Source of the DNA: CBDUEF01 sp018063485
GTDB lineage: Bacteria > Pseudomonadota > Alphaproteobacteria > Rhodobacterales > Rhodobacteraceae
NCBI GenBank assembly: GCA_037045435.1
Contig: JBAOID010000041.1
Location: forward strand, 62,001-126,000
Length of the DNA stretch: 64,000 nt
Direction of reading: 5' to 3'
Within the stretch, counting starts at the first letter, position 1, and each line of letters opens with the position of its first letter. The notes beneath the pieces are model-generated. The model did not search any database. It was not told the origin of the DNA and worked only from the letters and a program-made list of their open reading frames with translations. The position numbers and the translations under genes are program-made. Below are positions 47,306 to 57,414 of this stretch, in pieces.

Positions 47306-48007
47306 CTAGACCGACCGCGTCAAACCACCGTCAATCCGCAGGTTCTGCCCGGTCATATAGGCCCCGGCCTCTGACGCCAGATAGGAAATCAGCGCCGAAA
47401 CCTCCTCGACCTTGCCATAGCGCCCGGCCGGTATCCGCGCGCGCCTGTCGGCGGTTTCGGGCAGGCTGTCGATGAATCCCGGCAAGACATTGTTCATCCG
47501 CAGCCCCTCACCCGCATATTTATCGGCGAAAAGTTTGGCAAAACTTGCCAACCCGGCGCGAAACACGCCCGAGGTTGGAAACAGCGGGTCGGGCTCGAAG
47601 GCAGCAAAGGTCGAAATGTTGATGATCGACCCCACCCCCTGCGCCTGCATGATCGGCGTGACCATCCGAGTCGGGCGAATCACGTTCAGCAGATAATACT
47701 CCATGCCCAGATGCCAGTTTTCATCGGTGATTTCCAGAATCGCACCCTTGGGCCCATGCCCCGCCGAATTGACCAGCACATCCACCCGGCCCCAGTTTTC
47801 CATCGCCATATCGACCAGCCGCTGCAAATCAGCGGGCACAAGGTTTGATCCCGTCACCCCGGCGCCGCCCAACTCCGCCGCCAAAGCCTCACCTTTGCCG
47901 GAGGAGGATAAAATCCCGACGCTGAACCCATCCGCCGCCAACCGCCGCGCCGCCGCAGCCCCCAGGCCCGAACCGCCCGCTGTGATCAATGCAACCTTGC
48001 GTGTCAT
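47306..48007 (-). CDS. Divergent short-chain dehydrogenase/reductase lacking the usual catalytic Tyr-Lys
   Basis: A 233-residue SDR with a normal cofactor motif (LITAGGSGLGAAAARRL), LVNSAGHGPKG, and SIINISTFAA carrying the structural serine. Where active SDRs have Tyr-x-x-x-Lys, the sequence reads PTSGVFRAGLASF, so Tyr and Lys are absent. The C-terminal LPGFIDSLPE and MTGQNLRIDGG segments are normal. It may be a non-catalytic or altered-chemistry member. ATG 48007 is chosen because GGGGAGG lies directly upstream. It is followed on the same strand by no further gene; the UbiH-like gene lies upstream. Confidence 0.82.
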   Translation of the reverse strand: MTRKVALITAGGSGLGAAAARRLAADGFSVGILSSSGKGEALAAELGGAGVTGSNLVPADLQRLVDMAMENWGRVDVLVNSAGHGPKGAILEITDENWHLGMEYYLLNVIRPTRMVTPIMQAQGVGSIINISTFAAFEPDPLFPTSGVFRAGLASFAKLFADKYAGEGLRMNNVLPGFIDSLPETADRRARIPAGRYGKVEEVSALISYLASEAGAYMTGQNLRIDGGLTRSV

Positions 48008-48078
48008 TTTGGCCTCCCCGATATGCTGCCCGGATAATGCGGCAAACAGACGCGCGGGCCAAGCCCACAAATCTCGGC

Positions 48079-49308
48079 CTAAATCGCCTGCCCCGCAAGC
48101 AACTTCGGCAAATCGGCCTTCAGCCCCGCCGCCTGCCGCATGAAACCGCGGCGCAATTGCGGCACCGCGTTCACCACACCCAGCCCCAGATCACGGCCTG
48201 CCCGCAACAAAGGGTTGTCATTGGAAAACAGCCGGTTCACTCCATCCATCCCCAGCGCCAGCACCGTGGAATCAAACCGCCGCCAGCGCTGATAGCGCTC
48301 CAGAACATCCACCGCGCCGATATCCTCGCCGCGCCGCGCCGCCTTGATCAGCACCTCGGCCAATGCAGCCACATCGCGCAGCCCAAGGTTCAACCCCTGT
48401 CCCGCAATCGGATGCACGCCATGCGCCGCATCCCCGACCAAAGCCAGCCGCGCGGCCACCAGACTATTGGCCAGCGTCAGCGACAAAGGATAGGTAAACC
48501 GCGCCCCTGCCAGCGAAATCTCGCCCAGAAAATCGCCAAAGCGCGGCCGCAGCGCCTCAAGATACTCGTCATCCCCAAGCGCCTGAATCGCCGCCGCCTG
48601 CGCCTCCGTCTCGCTCCACACGATGGAACTGTGATGCCCCCCCGGTAACGGCAGAATCGCCAACGGCCCGGCAGGCATGAAGAACTGATGCGCAATGCCC
48701 TGATGGTCCTTTTCATGGGCAATCGCCGTCACCAGCGCGGTTTGCCCATAGCCCCAGCCGGTCCGCGCGATCCCCGCCCGTGCCGCCACGCCAGAGGCCC
48801 GGCCATCACAACCCACCAGCATCCGCGCCCGCAACTCCCGCCCCGAGGCCAGCGTCACAGACACCCCGGCCGCGCCAACCTCCTGCGCCACCACGGTTTC
48901 GCCCGACAGCAGCGTCACTCCCTCGGCCTCATCCATCGCCGCCAGAAACGCTGCATAGAGGAACCGATCCTCGGCCATAAAGCCCATCGGACCTTCTTCC
49001 AGTTCGGCATGATCAAAGGTCAGGAAAAATGGCGCGGGCCCCTGACCCGCCACGCCATCACTGGCCTTGATCTTCAGGATCGGCTGCACCTTTGCCTGCA
49101 ATCGCGGCCAGACGCCAATCACCTCAAGCAACCGCTTAGACGCAATCGCCAAAGCATAGGCCCGCCCGTCAAACCCGGCCTCCGCTCGCAAGGGTGACGG
49201 ACGCGCATCCACTACCGCCACTTTCAAACCACCCTGAGCCAAGGCCAAAGCCAGCGCCGGGCCGTTCAGCCCTCCGCCCACGATCACAATATCTGCATCC
49301 ATGTCCAT
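48079..49308 (-). CDS. UbiH/UbiF/COQ6-type FAD-dependent hydroxylase
   Basis: A 409-residue flavoprotein monooxygenase of the ubiquinone-hydroxylase family. The FAD-binding motif IVIVGGGLNGPALALALA is at the N-terminus, CDGRASGVAARAG is the DG motif near residue 165, and LVGDAAHGVHPIAGQGLNLGLRD is the diagnostic GD motif near residue 295. It probably hydroxylates a ring position in ubiquinone synthesis; which position cannot be read. Two close ATGs (49308, 49302) are possible starts, both just after an AGG site. It is divergent from the amidase gene. Confidence 0.9.
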   Translation of the reverse strand: MDMDADIVIVGGGLNGPALALALAQGGLKVAVVDARPSPLRAEAGFDGRAYALAIASKRLLEVIGVWPRLQAKVQPILKIKASDGVAGQGPAPFFLTFDHAELEEGPMGFMAEDRFLYAAFLAAMDEAEGVTLLSGETVVAQEVGAAGVSVTLASGRELRARMLVGCDGRASGVAARAGIARTGWGYGQTALVTAIAHEKDHQGIAHQFFMPAGPLAILPLPGGHHSSIVWSETEAQAAAIQALGDDEYLEALRPRFGDFLGEISLAGARFTYPLSLTLANSLVAARLALVGDAAHGVHPIAGQGLNLGLRDVAALAEVLIKAARRGEDIGAVDVLERYQRWRRFDSTVLALGMDGVNRLFSNDNPLLRAGRDLGLGVVNAVPQLRRGFMRQAAGLKADLPKLLAGQAI

Positions 49309-49384
49309 CCTGTAAACCTGCCCGCAAAACCGCCCGTTGTCCATGCGCCGCCTTGTCGTTAGGATGGCGCAAATGGGGGATTTC

Positions 49385-50716
49385 ATGACAAAAAGCTGGG
49401 CCAACCTGAGTGCATCCGATCTGGGCCGCGAAATTGGTCATGGCCGCATCAATCCAGTCGAATTGACAGAGTATTTCCTTGAAAAGATCGGCACTCACGA
49501 ACATTCCACCCGCATCTATGCCCGCATCACCGCCGCCCGTGCACGCGGTGAGGCAATGGGAGCGGCCGCCCGCGCCAAGGCAGGGCTACGCCGGGGAAAT
49601 CTCGACGGTGTGCCGATCTCCTGGAAAGATCTGATCGACACCGCAGGCACCATAACCGAGGCCGGCTCCGCCCTGTTGCGCGGTCGCACCCCAACAGCCG
49701 ATGCCGAAGTGCTGCGCCGCGCTACGCTGGAAGGCACCGTTTGCCTTGGCAAAACCCATATGACCGAACTGGCTTTCTCAGGTCTTGGGATCAACCCCGT
49801 CACCGCCACCCCGCCCAATATAAACGACGATCAGGCCGCCCCCGGAGGTTCGTCCTCGGGTGCCGCCACCTCGATTGCCTTTGGTCTGGCCCCGGCGGCG
49901 ATTGGCTCGGATACCGGTGGCTCGGTGCGGGTGCCTGCCGCCTGGAACGATCTGGTCGGGCTCAAAACCACCTCGGGCCGCCTGCCGCTGACCGGGGTTG
50001 TGCCGCTGTGCGAGCGGTTCGACACCATTGGCCCGCTGGCCCGCACGGTAGAAGATTGCGCCGCCCTGCTTGCCGCGATGGAAGGTCACAAACCCGCCGA
50101 CCTGACGGGTGGCAGCCTTGCGGGAAAGCGCTTTCTGCTGATGGAAACCGTGGCGCTGGATGACATCCGCGACGCTCCCGCCCGCGCCTTTGATGCCGCC
50201 GTTGCCCGCCTTGCCGCCAAAGGCGCGCATATCACCTCTGCCAAAACCCCCCTCGTCGCCACGGCGATGCAAACCGCCGCCCGGCTTTTTGCCGCCGAAG
50301 CCTATGGCACCTGGCGCGACGTGATCGAGGCCGCTCCCGAGAAGATGTTCCCGCTCATCCTTGAACGCTTCCGCTCGGGCGGCGATGTGATGGCCGCCGA
50401 TTTCGTTGCCAACTGGCGCAAGCTGGATGCACTGCGGCGCGAATGGTATACGCTTGTCGCGGACTATGATGCGGTAATTCTGCCCACGTCACCGATCATG
50501 CCGCCCAATGCCAAACGCTTGCTGACCGATGACGCCTATTTCAACTCGGAAAACCTGCTGGCACTGCGCAATACAAGGATTGGCAATGTGCTGGGGGGAG
50601 CGGTGCTGACACTTCCGACCGGCCACGCATCTTGCGGCATTTCCCTGATGCTGCCTCCCCACCAGGAGAACCGCTTGCTGCAACTTGGCCAAGCCGCTGA
50701 ATTCGCTTTGCTTTAA
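49385..50716 (+). CDS. Amidase (amidase-signature family)
   Basis: A 443-residue amidase of the GatA-like signature family. The Ser-cisSer-Lys triad is visible: Lys in ISWKDLIDTAG near residue 80, the serine pair in GGSSSGAATS near 157 and SDTGGSVRVPAAWN near 180. I start at ATG 49385, which has GGGGGA upstream; earlier in-frame ATGs lack one. A LysR gene follows after 24 bases in the same direction, and a solute transporter operon lies beyond. It may hydrolyse an imported amide; GatA of the tRNA amidotransferase is unlikely because no gatB/gatC genes are present. Confidence 0.87.
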   Translation: MTKSWANLSASDLGREIGHGRINPVELTEYFLEKIGTHEHSTRIYARITAARARGEAMGAAARAKAGLRRGNLDGVPISWKDLIDTAGTITEAGSALLRGRTPTADAEVLRRATLEGTVCLGKTHMTELAFSGLGINPVTATPPNINDDQAAPGGSSSGAATSIAFGLAPAAIGSDTGGSVRVPAAWNDLVGLKTTSGRLPLTGVVPLCERFDTIGPLARTVEDCAALLAAMEGHKPADLTGGSLAGKRFLLMETVALDDIRDAPARAFDAAVARLAAKGAHITSAKTPLVATAMQTAARLFAAEAYGTWRDVIEAAPEKMFPLILERFRSGGDVMAADFVANWRKLDALRREWYTLVADYDAVILPTSPIMPPNAKRLLTDDAYFNSENLLALRNTRIGNVLGGAVLTLPTGHASCGISLMLPPHQENRLLQLGQAAEFALL

Positions 50717-50740
50717 CCCATCGCCCAACCGGTAGATCCC

Positions 50741-51649
50741 ATGCGCAACATTCCGACTGATCTTTTGCGCGCCTTCATCACCATTGTCGATCTGCGCGGC
50801 TATACCCGTGCAGGCGAACAACTTGGCCGCTCGCAATCCGCGATCAGCCTGCAAATGAAGCGGTTGCAAGAATTGTTGGGGGTGTCGCTGTTTGCCAAGG
50901 AGGGCAGCGCACAGCTAAGTGAACTGGGCGAGATCGTTGCGGGCCACGCCCGCAAGATGCTGGCACTGAATGATGAGCTGGTGCTGAAACTGGCAAATCG
51001 CAATCATCGCGGCAAACTGCGCCTTGGTATCCCCAATGATTACGCCGATCACTTCTTGCCCAGCCTGATGGCCGCCATCGCGCGCGAGGGGCACTCCTCC
51101 ACCTTTGATGTGGTCTGCGATCTGTCGCACAATCTTCTGGCCGGCCTGCGCAACGGGTTATTTGACATCGTGGTCGCCATGACCCCCGATGGCCCCTCCG
51201 AGGGCGTGTTCATGACCTGGACCGAACCTCTGGTCTGGGTCGGCAGCCCCGTCGCCGCCCCCGTCGCTGCCCCCGTCGCTGCCCCCGTCGCTGCCCATGA
51301 ATCCAAAGCGCCCCTACGGATTGTCTGCTATCCCGAAGGCTGCCTTTACCGGCGCAACATGCTTACCGCGCTGCAACGCGATGGCCGCAGCTTCGAGATT
51401 GTCTATACCAGCCCCAGCCTGTCCGGGCTTGAGGCCGCAGTATCCGTCGATTTTGGCAAAACCGTGTTGGCACAACGCATCGTGCCTCCCAAGTTGCGCA
51501 TCTTGCCAGCCTCGCTAAAACTGCCGCGCCTGTCGGATGTGGTTGTGGGCATCTATGTGGGCGAAGACCCTACCCGCGCGACCTTTGCCCGCAGCTTTGC
51601 CGCCCGTCTGGCCGATCTGTTTATCAGCGGTCAGGGCGACAAGGCCTAG
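50741..51649 (+). CDS. LysR-family transcriptional regulator
   Basis: A 302-residue regulator. The N-terminal DNA-binding part reads YTRAGEQLGRSQSAISLQMKRLQ. The effector domain starts near residue 88 (KLRLGIPNDYADHFLP). Codons 170-185 contain a 12-bp unit repeated four times, encoding Pro-Val-Ala-Ala repeats in the middle of the effector domain. It lies just after the amidase gene and ends two bases from the convergent transporter operon, so it may control one or both. Confidence 0.9.
   Translation: MRNIPTDLLRAFITIVDLRGYTRAGEQLGRSQSAISLQMKRLQELLGVSLFAKEGSAQLSELGEIVAGHARKMLALNDELVLKLANRNHRGKLRLGIPNDYADHFLPSLMAAIAREGHSSTFDVVCDLSHNLLAGLRNGLFDIVVAMTPDGPSEGVFMTWTEPLVWVGSPVAAPVAAPVAAPVAAHESKAPLRIVCYPEGCLYRRNMLTALQRDGRSFEIVYTSPSLSGLEAAVSVDFGKTVLAQRIVPPKLRILPASLKLPRLSDVVVGIYVGEDPTRATFARSFAARLADLFISGQGDKA
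51248..51295. repeat. In-frame 12-bp tandem repeat (4 copies) inside the lysR gene
   Basis: CCCGTCGCTGCC repeated four times; the first unit has GCC for GCT. It encodes four Pro-Val-Ala-Ala units, so gain or loss of a copy changes the protein by four residues without a frameshift. Confidence 0.93.
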
Positions 51650-51651
51650 AG

Positions 51652-52458
51652 TCATTTTCGTTTGCGCGTCAGAAACGCCAGCGCCGCAAACAACACAATC
51701 GAGAGCGACAACAGCAAGGTCGCCGCCGCCATGATTGTCGGGTTGATCTGATCGCGGATACCCGAGAACATCTGCACCGGCAGCGTGCGTTGTTCAGCCG
51801 CTGTCAGAAACAGGGCCACAACCACCTCATCAAACGAGGTGGCAAAGGCGAAAATCGCCCCCGAAACCACGCCGGGCAGGATATTGGGCAGCGTCACCCG
51901 GAAAAATGCCGACAGGCCCGAGGCCCCCAGACTCTGCGCCGCCCGCGTCAGATTGGTGTCATAGGTGGACAGGGTGGCGGTGACGGTGATCACCACAAAG
52001 GGCGTCGCCAGCGCGGTATGGGCAAACACCAGTCCTGCGCGGGTATTGGTCAGCCCGAACTGGCCAAAAAACAGATAGCTGCCCACGGCAACAATCACCA
52101 CCGGCACAATCATCGGCGAAATCAACAGCGCCATCACAAACCGCCGCGCCGGAAAATCCGGCCGCGCAATGCCGAGTGAGGCCAGCGTGCCCAGAGTGGT
52201 GGCAAAAATCGTCGTCAACACCGCCGCGATGGCCGAGTTGACCATCGAGTCAAACCAGCGCGCATTGCCAAACAGATCAGCATACCAGCGCAGCGAATAT
52301 TCCCGCACCGGCAAGGTGAAGAACGGGTCTTTTGAAAACGACAGCGGCACGATGATGAACAATGGCGCAATCAGGAAGATCAACACCGCCACCGCAAAGA
52401 CCACCACCATGGTCCGCATCAGCCGTTCCGAAGGGGTCGCGTAAGACGGAAGCCACAT
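51652..52458 (-). CDS. ABC transporter permease, PotC/PotI type
   Basis: A 268-residue inner-membrane permease with six hydrophobic segments and the EAA loop AAQSLGASGLSAFFRVTLP near residue 180, where the ATPase docks. It is most like the second permease of spermidine/putrescine and related uptake systems. It follows the larger permease gene after six bases and is the last gene of the four-gene operon. Its stop is two bases from the lysR stop. Confidence 0.9.
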   Translation of the reverse strand: MWLPSYATPSERLMRTMVVVFAVAVLIFLIAPLFIIVPLSFSKDPFFTLPVREYSLRWYADLFGNARWFDSMVNSAIAAVLTTIFATTLGTLASLGIARPDFPARRFVMALLISPMIVPVVIVAVGSYLFFGQFGLTNTRAGLVFAHTALATPFVVITVTATLSTYDTNLTRAAQSLGASGLSAFFRVTLPNILPGVVSGAIFAFATSFDEVVVALFLTAAEQRTLPVQMFSGIRDQINPTIMAAATLLLSLSIVLFAALAFLTRKRK

Positions 52459-52464
52459 GATGAT

Positions 52465-53712
52465 TTACCCCAGTTTGATCTTGTCGGCACCAACAAGGCG
52501 CAGGAAAATGCCATAGATCGCCAGCGTCACCACCAGCAAAACCACTCCCAAAGCCGCCGCCAGACCCCAGTTCAGATCGCGATTGATGTAGGTGGAGATA
52601 AAGTTCGACACCATCTGGTCTTGCGGGCCGCCCACCAGCGCCGGGGTGATGTAGTAGCCCAAGGACAGGATGAAGGTCATCAGACACCCCGCCACCACTC
52701 CAGGCAGGGTTTGCGGCGCATAGATCCGCCAAAACGCCGAGGTCGGCCCCGCCCCCAGCGAGCGCGCCGCGCGCAATTGTGTGGGTTGAATGGCGCGCAT
52801 CACCGAATAGATCGGCAAGATAGTGAAGGGCAATTGGATATGCGTCATCGCCGTGACCGTGCCAAAGCGGGTAAAGATCAGTTGCACCTTTTCAGCCGTG
52901 ATATGCAGTGACATCAGCACCGAATTGATCACCCCATCCGATTGCAACAGCACCACCCAGGCCGTCGTGCGCACCAGAAGCGAGGTCCACAGCGGCAACA
53001 ACACCATCAGCATCATGATCCCGGCAATGGTTTTGGGGGCAATCGTCAGCACATAGGCCACCGGATAGCCCAGCAGCAGCGTGAACCCCGTCACCATACC
53101 TGCCACCAGCAAGGTGCGGCCCAACACGTCCAGGAAAATCGCCTGATCCGGGGCAACCCGCTCCAGCCCACCCGTCGGGGCCTGCCGCAAATCCACCGCC
53201 GTCAGCAGGTAATAGGGCGTCCAACTCGCGCCATTGCGCTTGATGACCGTCCAGGTATCGGGCGAGGCCCAAAGCGGGTCGGCCTCCAGAAACTTGTCGC
53301 GATAGGGGCCGGTGTCCAGCCCCGCGGCCATCCGTGACGCCGAAAGCATCCGGCTGCGCATCCCCGAAATCTCATAGTTCAGCCGCTTGCCCACCAGGGC
53401 CGCCGTGCTGTCTTGCTTGGCTTGCTTCAGATCGACGGCAAGGGCTGCAAAAACCGCCTCATCCGGCACATCCTTGCCATCCCAGGCCTGCAACGCCACC
53501 AAAGTCTGCGGCAGAACCGAACGGGTTTCCGGGTTTCCCACCGCCGTAACCAGCAGATAAAGGATCGGCGCCACGAAGGCGATCACCAGAAACGCCACCA
53601 GCGGCAGCGCCAACGAAAATGCCGCCCGCCGCGCCGGGCGTGCCGCACGGCGCACCGCCACAAAGGTGCGGATGCGCTCGATATCTGTGGTTTTTGTCAA
53701 GGACACTGCCAT
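52465..53712 (-). CDS. ABC transporter permease, PotB/PotH type, with large periplasmic insertion
   Basis: A 415-residue permease, longer than the roughly 290 usual for PotB. After the first membrane segment (about 35-58) comes some 130 residues of polar sequence before the next segment (near 195). The remainder is a normal permease core with the EAA loop AARSLGAGPTSAFWRIYAP near residue 325. The insertion is expected on the periplasmic side, facing the binding protein. It is second after the ATPase gene in the operon. Confidence 0.9.
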   Translation of the reverse strand: MAVSLTKTTDIERIRTFVAVRRAARPARRAAFSLALPLVAFLVIAFVAPILYLLVTAVGNPETRSVLPQTLVALQAWDGKDVPDEAVFAALAVDLKQAKQDSTAALVGKRLNYEISGMRSRMLSASRMAAGLDTGPYRDKFLEADPLWASPDTWTVIKRNGASWTPYYLLTAVDLRQAPTGGLERVAPDQAIFLDVLGRTLLVAGMVTGFTLLLGYPVAYVLTIAPKTIAGIMMLMVLLPLWTSLLVRTTAWVVLLQSDGVINSVLMSLHITAEKVQLIFTRFGTVTAMTHIQLPFTILPIYSVMRAIQPTQLRAARSLGAGPTSAFWRIYAPQTLPGVVAGCLMTFILSLGYYITPALVGGPQDQMVSNFISTYINRDLNWGLAAALGVVLLVVTLAIYGIFLRLVGADKIKLG

Positions 53713-53715
53713 TGC

Positions 53716-54825
<1,110 letters not shown>

Positions 54826-54855
54826 CAATGCACCCGTCCTTCTGTCAAACTGTGA

Positions 54856-55908
54856 TCACTGCGCCAGCCAAGTGGTAAAGCGCTTGCGGATTTCATCGCC
54901 ATTGTCAGCCCAGAAGGCGTTGTCCAAGGTCAGAGCAACGGTCAGGTTTGCAGGGCTGGTCGGCAGGTTCGCTGCATCTTCAGGTGCCACGAACTCAGCC
55001 GCCGATTTGCGCACCGGGCCGTAAGGGATGTATTTGGTGGTTGCTGCCAAAACCGTCGGCTCTACCGCATATTTGATGAAGGCCATCGAGGCTTCAACAT
55101 TCTTGGCACCCTTGGGGATAGCCCAATAGTTCGAGTCCAAAATCTGGTTATCCCAGACAATCTTGAAGTTCTGGCCTTCCTTGTTGGCGTTATAAATCCG
55201 GCCATTCCAAGCGGTTGTCATAACCACTTCGCCCGAGGCCAACAACTGCGGAGCCTGCGCACCAGCTTCCCACCAGACGATGTCTTGCTTGATGGTGTCG
55301 AGTTTGGCGAAAGCCCGGTCCAGCCCCTCTGGGGTGCCCAGCACTTCATAAACCTGATCGACGGGCACGCCATCGGCGAGCAGGGCAAATTCCAGATTGG
55401 TGGCGGGGTTCTTCCACAACCCGCGCTTGCCGGGGAATTTCGCGGTATCGAACAGATCGGCCAGAACGGTTGGGCCATTTTCGGTTTTCGCGGCGTTATA
55501 GGCCAGCGAGGTCGAATAAACGATGGTGCCGACACCGCAATCGGAGGTGGTGCCGTCGATCCAATCCGACTTGTCGCCGATTTGCGCCCAGTCGATCTTC
55601 TCGAAAATGCCTTCGTCACAGCCCTGCAACAGGGTGGGCGCGTCCACGTCAACCACGTCAATGGTGGTATTGCCGGACTGGATCATCGCCGCGATCTTGG
55701 CGATCTCTCCGCCATATTCTTGCTCATCCACCTTGATGCCGGTGGTGGCGGTATAGGTCTCGAACACCGCCTTGCGCTGTGCCTCTTGATAGGCCCCGCC
55801 AAAGCTCATCACCGAAATCGCGTCCTGGGCAAAGGCCGGAGCCATCCCAAGCGGTGCAAGTGCCAAAAGTGAAACTGCCAAAACCCGGCGTTTGATTGCG
55901 TATCCCAA
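54856..55908 (-). CDS. Periplasmic solute-binding protein, PotD/PotF type
   Basis: A 350-residue binding protein with a signal peptide (IKRRVLAVSLLALAPLGMAPAFAQ, cleavage after AFA) and the DAISVMSFGGAYQEA start of polyamine/opine-type solute-binding proteins. Later landmarks are DVVDVDAPTLLQGCDEG and AIPKGAKN. There is no ATG at the right place; TTG 55908 sits five bases after GGGAGGG and is the best start. It is the first gene of the operon; the ligand is probably a polyamine or related cation, judged from family only. Confidence 0.88.
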   Translation of the reverse strand: MGYAIKRRVLAVSLLALAPLGMAPAFAQDAISVMSFGGAYQEAQRKAVFETYTATTGIKVDEQEYGGEIAKIAAMIQSGNTTIDVVDVDAPTLLQGCDEGIFEKIDWAQIGDKSDWIDGTTSDCGVGTIVYSTSLAYNAAKTENGPTVLADLFDTAKFPGKRGLWKNPATNLEFALLADGVPVDQVYEVLGTPEGLDRAFAKLDTIKQDIVWWEAGAQAPQLLASGEVVMTTAWNGRIYNANKEGQNFKIVWDNQILDSNYWAIPKGAKNVEASMAFIKYAVEPTVLAATTKYIPYGPVRKSAAEFVAPEDAANLPTSPANLTVALTLDNAFWADNGDEIRKRFTTWLAQ

Positions 55909-56224
55909 GTCAACCCTCCCTTGTTGCTGGAAACCGCCACGCACAATCGTCGCGCGAACGGTTCGTAGAACGTGACGCTACGTCGCAGCAACCCTCATGG
56001 GAAATTGGAAGAATGTATAGGCTGATGAGGATTGCTAATGGCCGGCGCGCTCAAACTGCCTGACCCGATAGCCAAAGCGCCACGGGGCGCGGCCACACTT
56101 GGGCGAAAAAGCCACAACTTCGCCTTCCAAGCCCATAAAGCCTATGGGTTTTTCTGGACCTGCCTCGATCTTGTGGCTATCGTCGGCTTCAAACGGGGCG
56201 ACATGACCCCGAGATGAGGCAGCA
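55909..56224. other. Intergenic region between the transporter operon and the aminotransferase
   Basis: The divergent spacer that should carry the promoter of the solute-binding-protein operon. The only frame of note is a weak 59-codon one on the plus strand at 56038-56217, listed separately. I see no known operator or RNA. Confidence 0.5.
56038..56217 (+). CDS. Doubtful small hypothetical protein
   Basis: A 59-codon frame from ATG 56038 with GAGGA seven bases upstream, ending seven bases before the aminotransferase gene. The product (starting MAGALKLPDPIAKAP) has no domain I recognise, and the opposite strand is equally open here. Position and ribosome site are the only support. Confidence 0.22.
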   Translation: MAGALKLPDPIAKAPRGAATLGRKSHNFAFQAHKAYGFFWTCLDLVAIVGFKRGDMTPR

Positions 56225-57403
56225 ATGGCGTTTCCTGAGCGGTTTTCGAACTTGCCAGAATATGCGTTTCCGCGTCTGCGGAAACTTCTGGACGTGCATC
56301 CTGCGGGCGGCACGCCCATCGCCATGACAATTGGCGAACCGCGCCATGCCATGCCCGATTTCGTCGGGCCGATTCTTGCGGCCAATCTCGACGGTTTCGC
56401 CATCTATCCGCCCAATGACGGCACCCCCGAATTGCTGGCTGCAATTTCGGATTGGCTGCATCTGCGCTATGCTACGCGTTTGTCGCATGATCAACTGATG
56501 GTGCTGAACGGCACCCGTGAAGGCTTGTTCAACGCCTGCATCGCGCTATGCCCGGAAACCAAACGCGGCAAGCAGCCCGTGGTCTTGATGCCGAACCCGT
56601 TCTATCAGGTCTATGCCGTTGCCGCCCTCGCTGTGGGGGCCGAGCCGATCTATGTTCCCGCCACCGCCGCGACCGGCCATTTGCCCGATTACGCCGCCCT
56701 GCCCGCCGAAGTGCTGGACCGTGTCGGCGTCGCCTATATCTGCTCGCCCGCCAATCCGCAGGGCGCGGTGGCCAGCCGCGACTATTGGGCCGATCTGCTG
56801 GCTTTGGCCGAAAAGCATGATTTCACCGTGCTGGCCGATGAATGTTACGCCGAGATCTGGCGAACCACGCCCCCCCCCGGCATCTTGCAAGTCGCCGCCA
56901 AGGTTGGGGCCGATCCCGAACGCGTCTACACTTTCCATTCGCTCTCGAAACGCTCGAACCTGCCCGGCCTGCGCTCGGGCTTTGTGGCGGGTGGCCTGCA
57001 AGGCATCACCCGTATCCGCCAATTGCGCGCCTTCGCCGGTGCCCCGCTGCCGCTGCCGATCCAGAAGGTCTCGGAGGCCGCTTGGCGCGACGAAACCCAC
57101 GTCACCGCCAGCCGCGCGCTGTATCAGGAAAAATTTGCGCTGGCCGATCAGGTTTTTGCCGGCCTGCAAGGCTTCACATCCCCAGAAGGCGGGTTTTTCC
57201 TCTGGCTTCCAGTCGAGGATGGTGAAACCGCCGCGCTGAGGCTCTGGCAAGAAACCGGCGTTCGTGTTCTGCCTGGCGCCTATCTTTCGCGTGATGCTGG
57301 CGGGCACAACCCCGGCAAAGGCTATATCAGGGTGGCACTTGTCGCCCCAAAAGAAGAAACGCAGCGCGGGCTGATCCAGCTTCGCGACTGCCTGTATGGT
57401 TGA
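56225..57403 (+). CDS. Class I/II aminotransferase, DapC-like
   Basis: A 392-residue PLP enzyme of fold type I. Landmarks are LNGTREGLFNA (cofactor phosphate contact), PNPFYQVY, SPANPQGAV, DECYAE, and the PLP lysine in SLSKRSNLPGLRSGF near residue 238. The family member nearest in pattern is N-succinyldiaminopimelate aminotransferase in lysine and cell-wall precursor synthesis, but substrate choice is not proven. GAGG precedes the ATG. ftsK follows after 11 bases. Confidence 0.88.
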   Translation: MAFPERFSNLPEYAFPRLRKLLDVHPAGGTPIAMTIGEPRHAMPDFVGPILAANLDGFAIYPPNDGTPELLAAISDWLHLRYATRLSHDQLMVLNGTREGLFNACIALCPETKRGKQPVVLMPNPFYQVYAVAALAVGAEPIYVPATAATGHLPDYAALPAEVLDRVGVAYICSPANPQGAVASRDYWADLLALAEKHDFTVLADECYAEIWRTTPPPGILQVAAKVGADPERVYTFHSLSKRSNLPGLRSGFVAGGLQGITRIRQLRAFAGAPLPLPIQKVSEAAWRDETHVTASRALYQEKFALADQVFAGLQGFTSPEGGFFLWLPVEDGETAALRLWQETGVRVLPGAYLSRDAGGHNPGKGYIRVALVAPKEETQRGLIQLRDCLYG

Positions 57404-57414
57404 GGACAGGGTAA

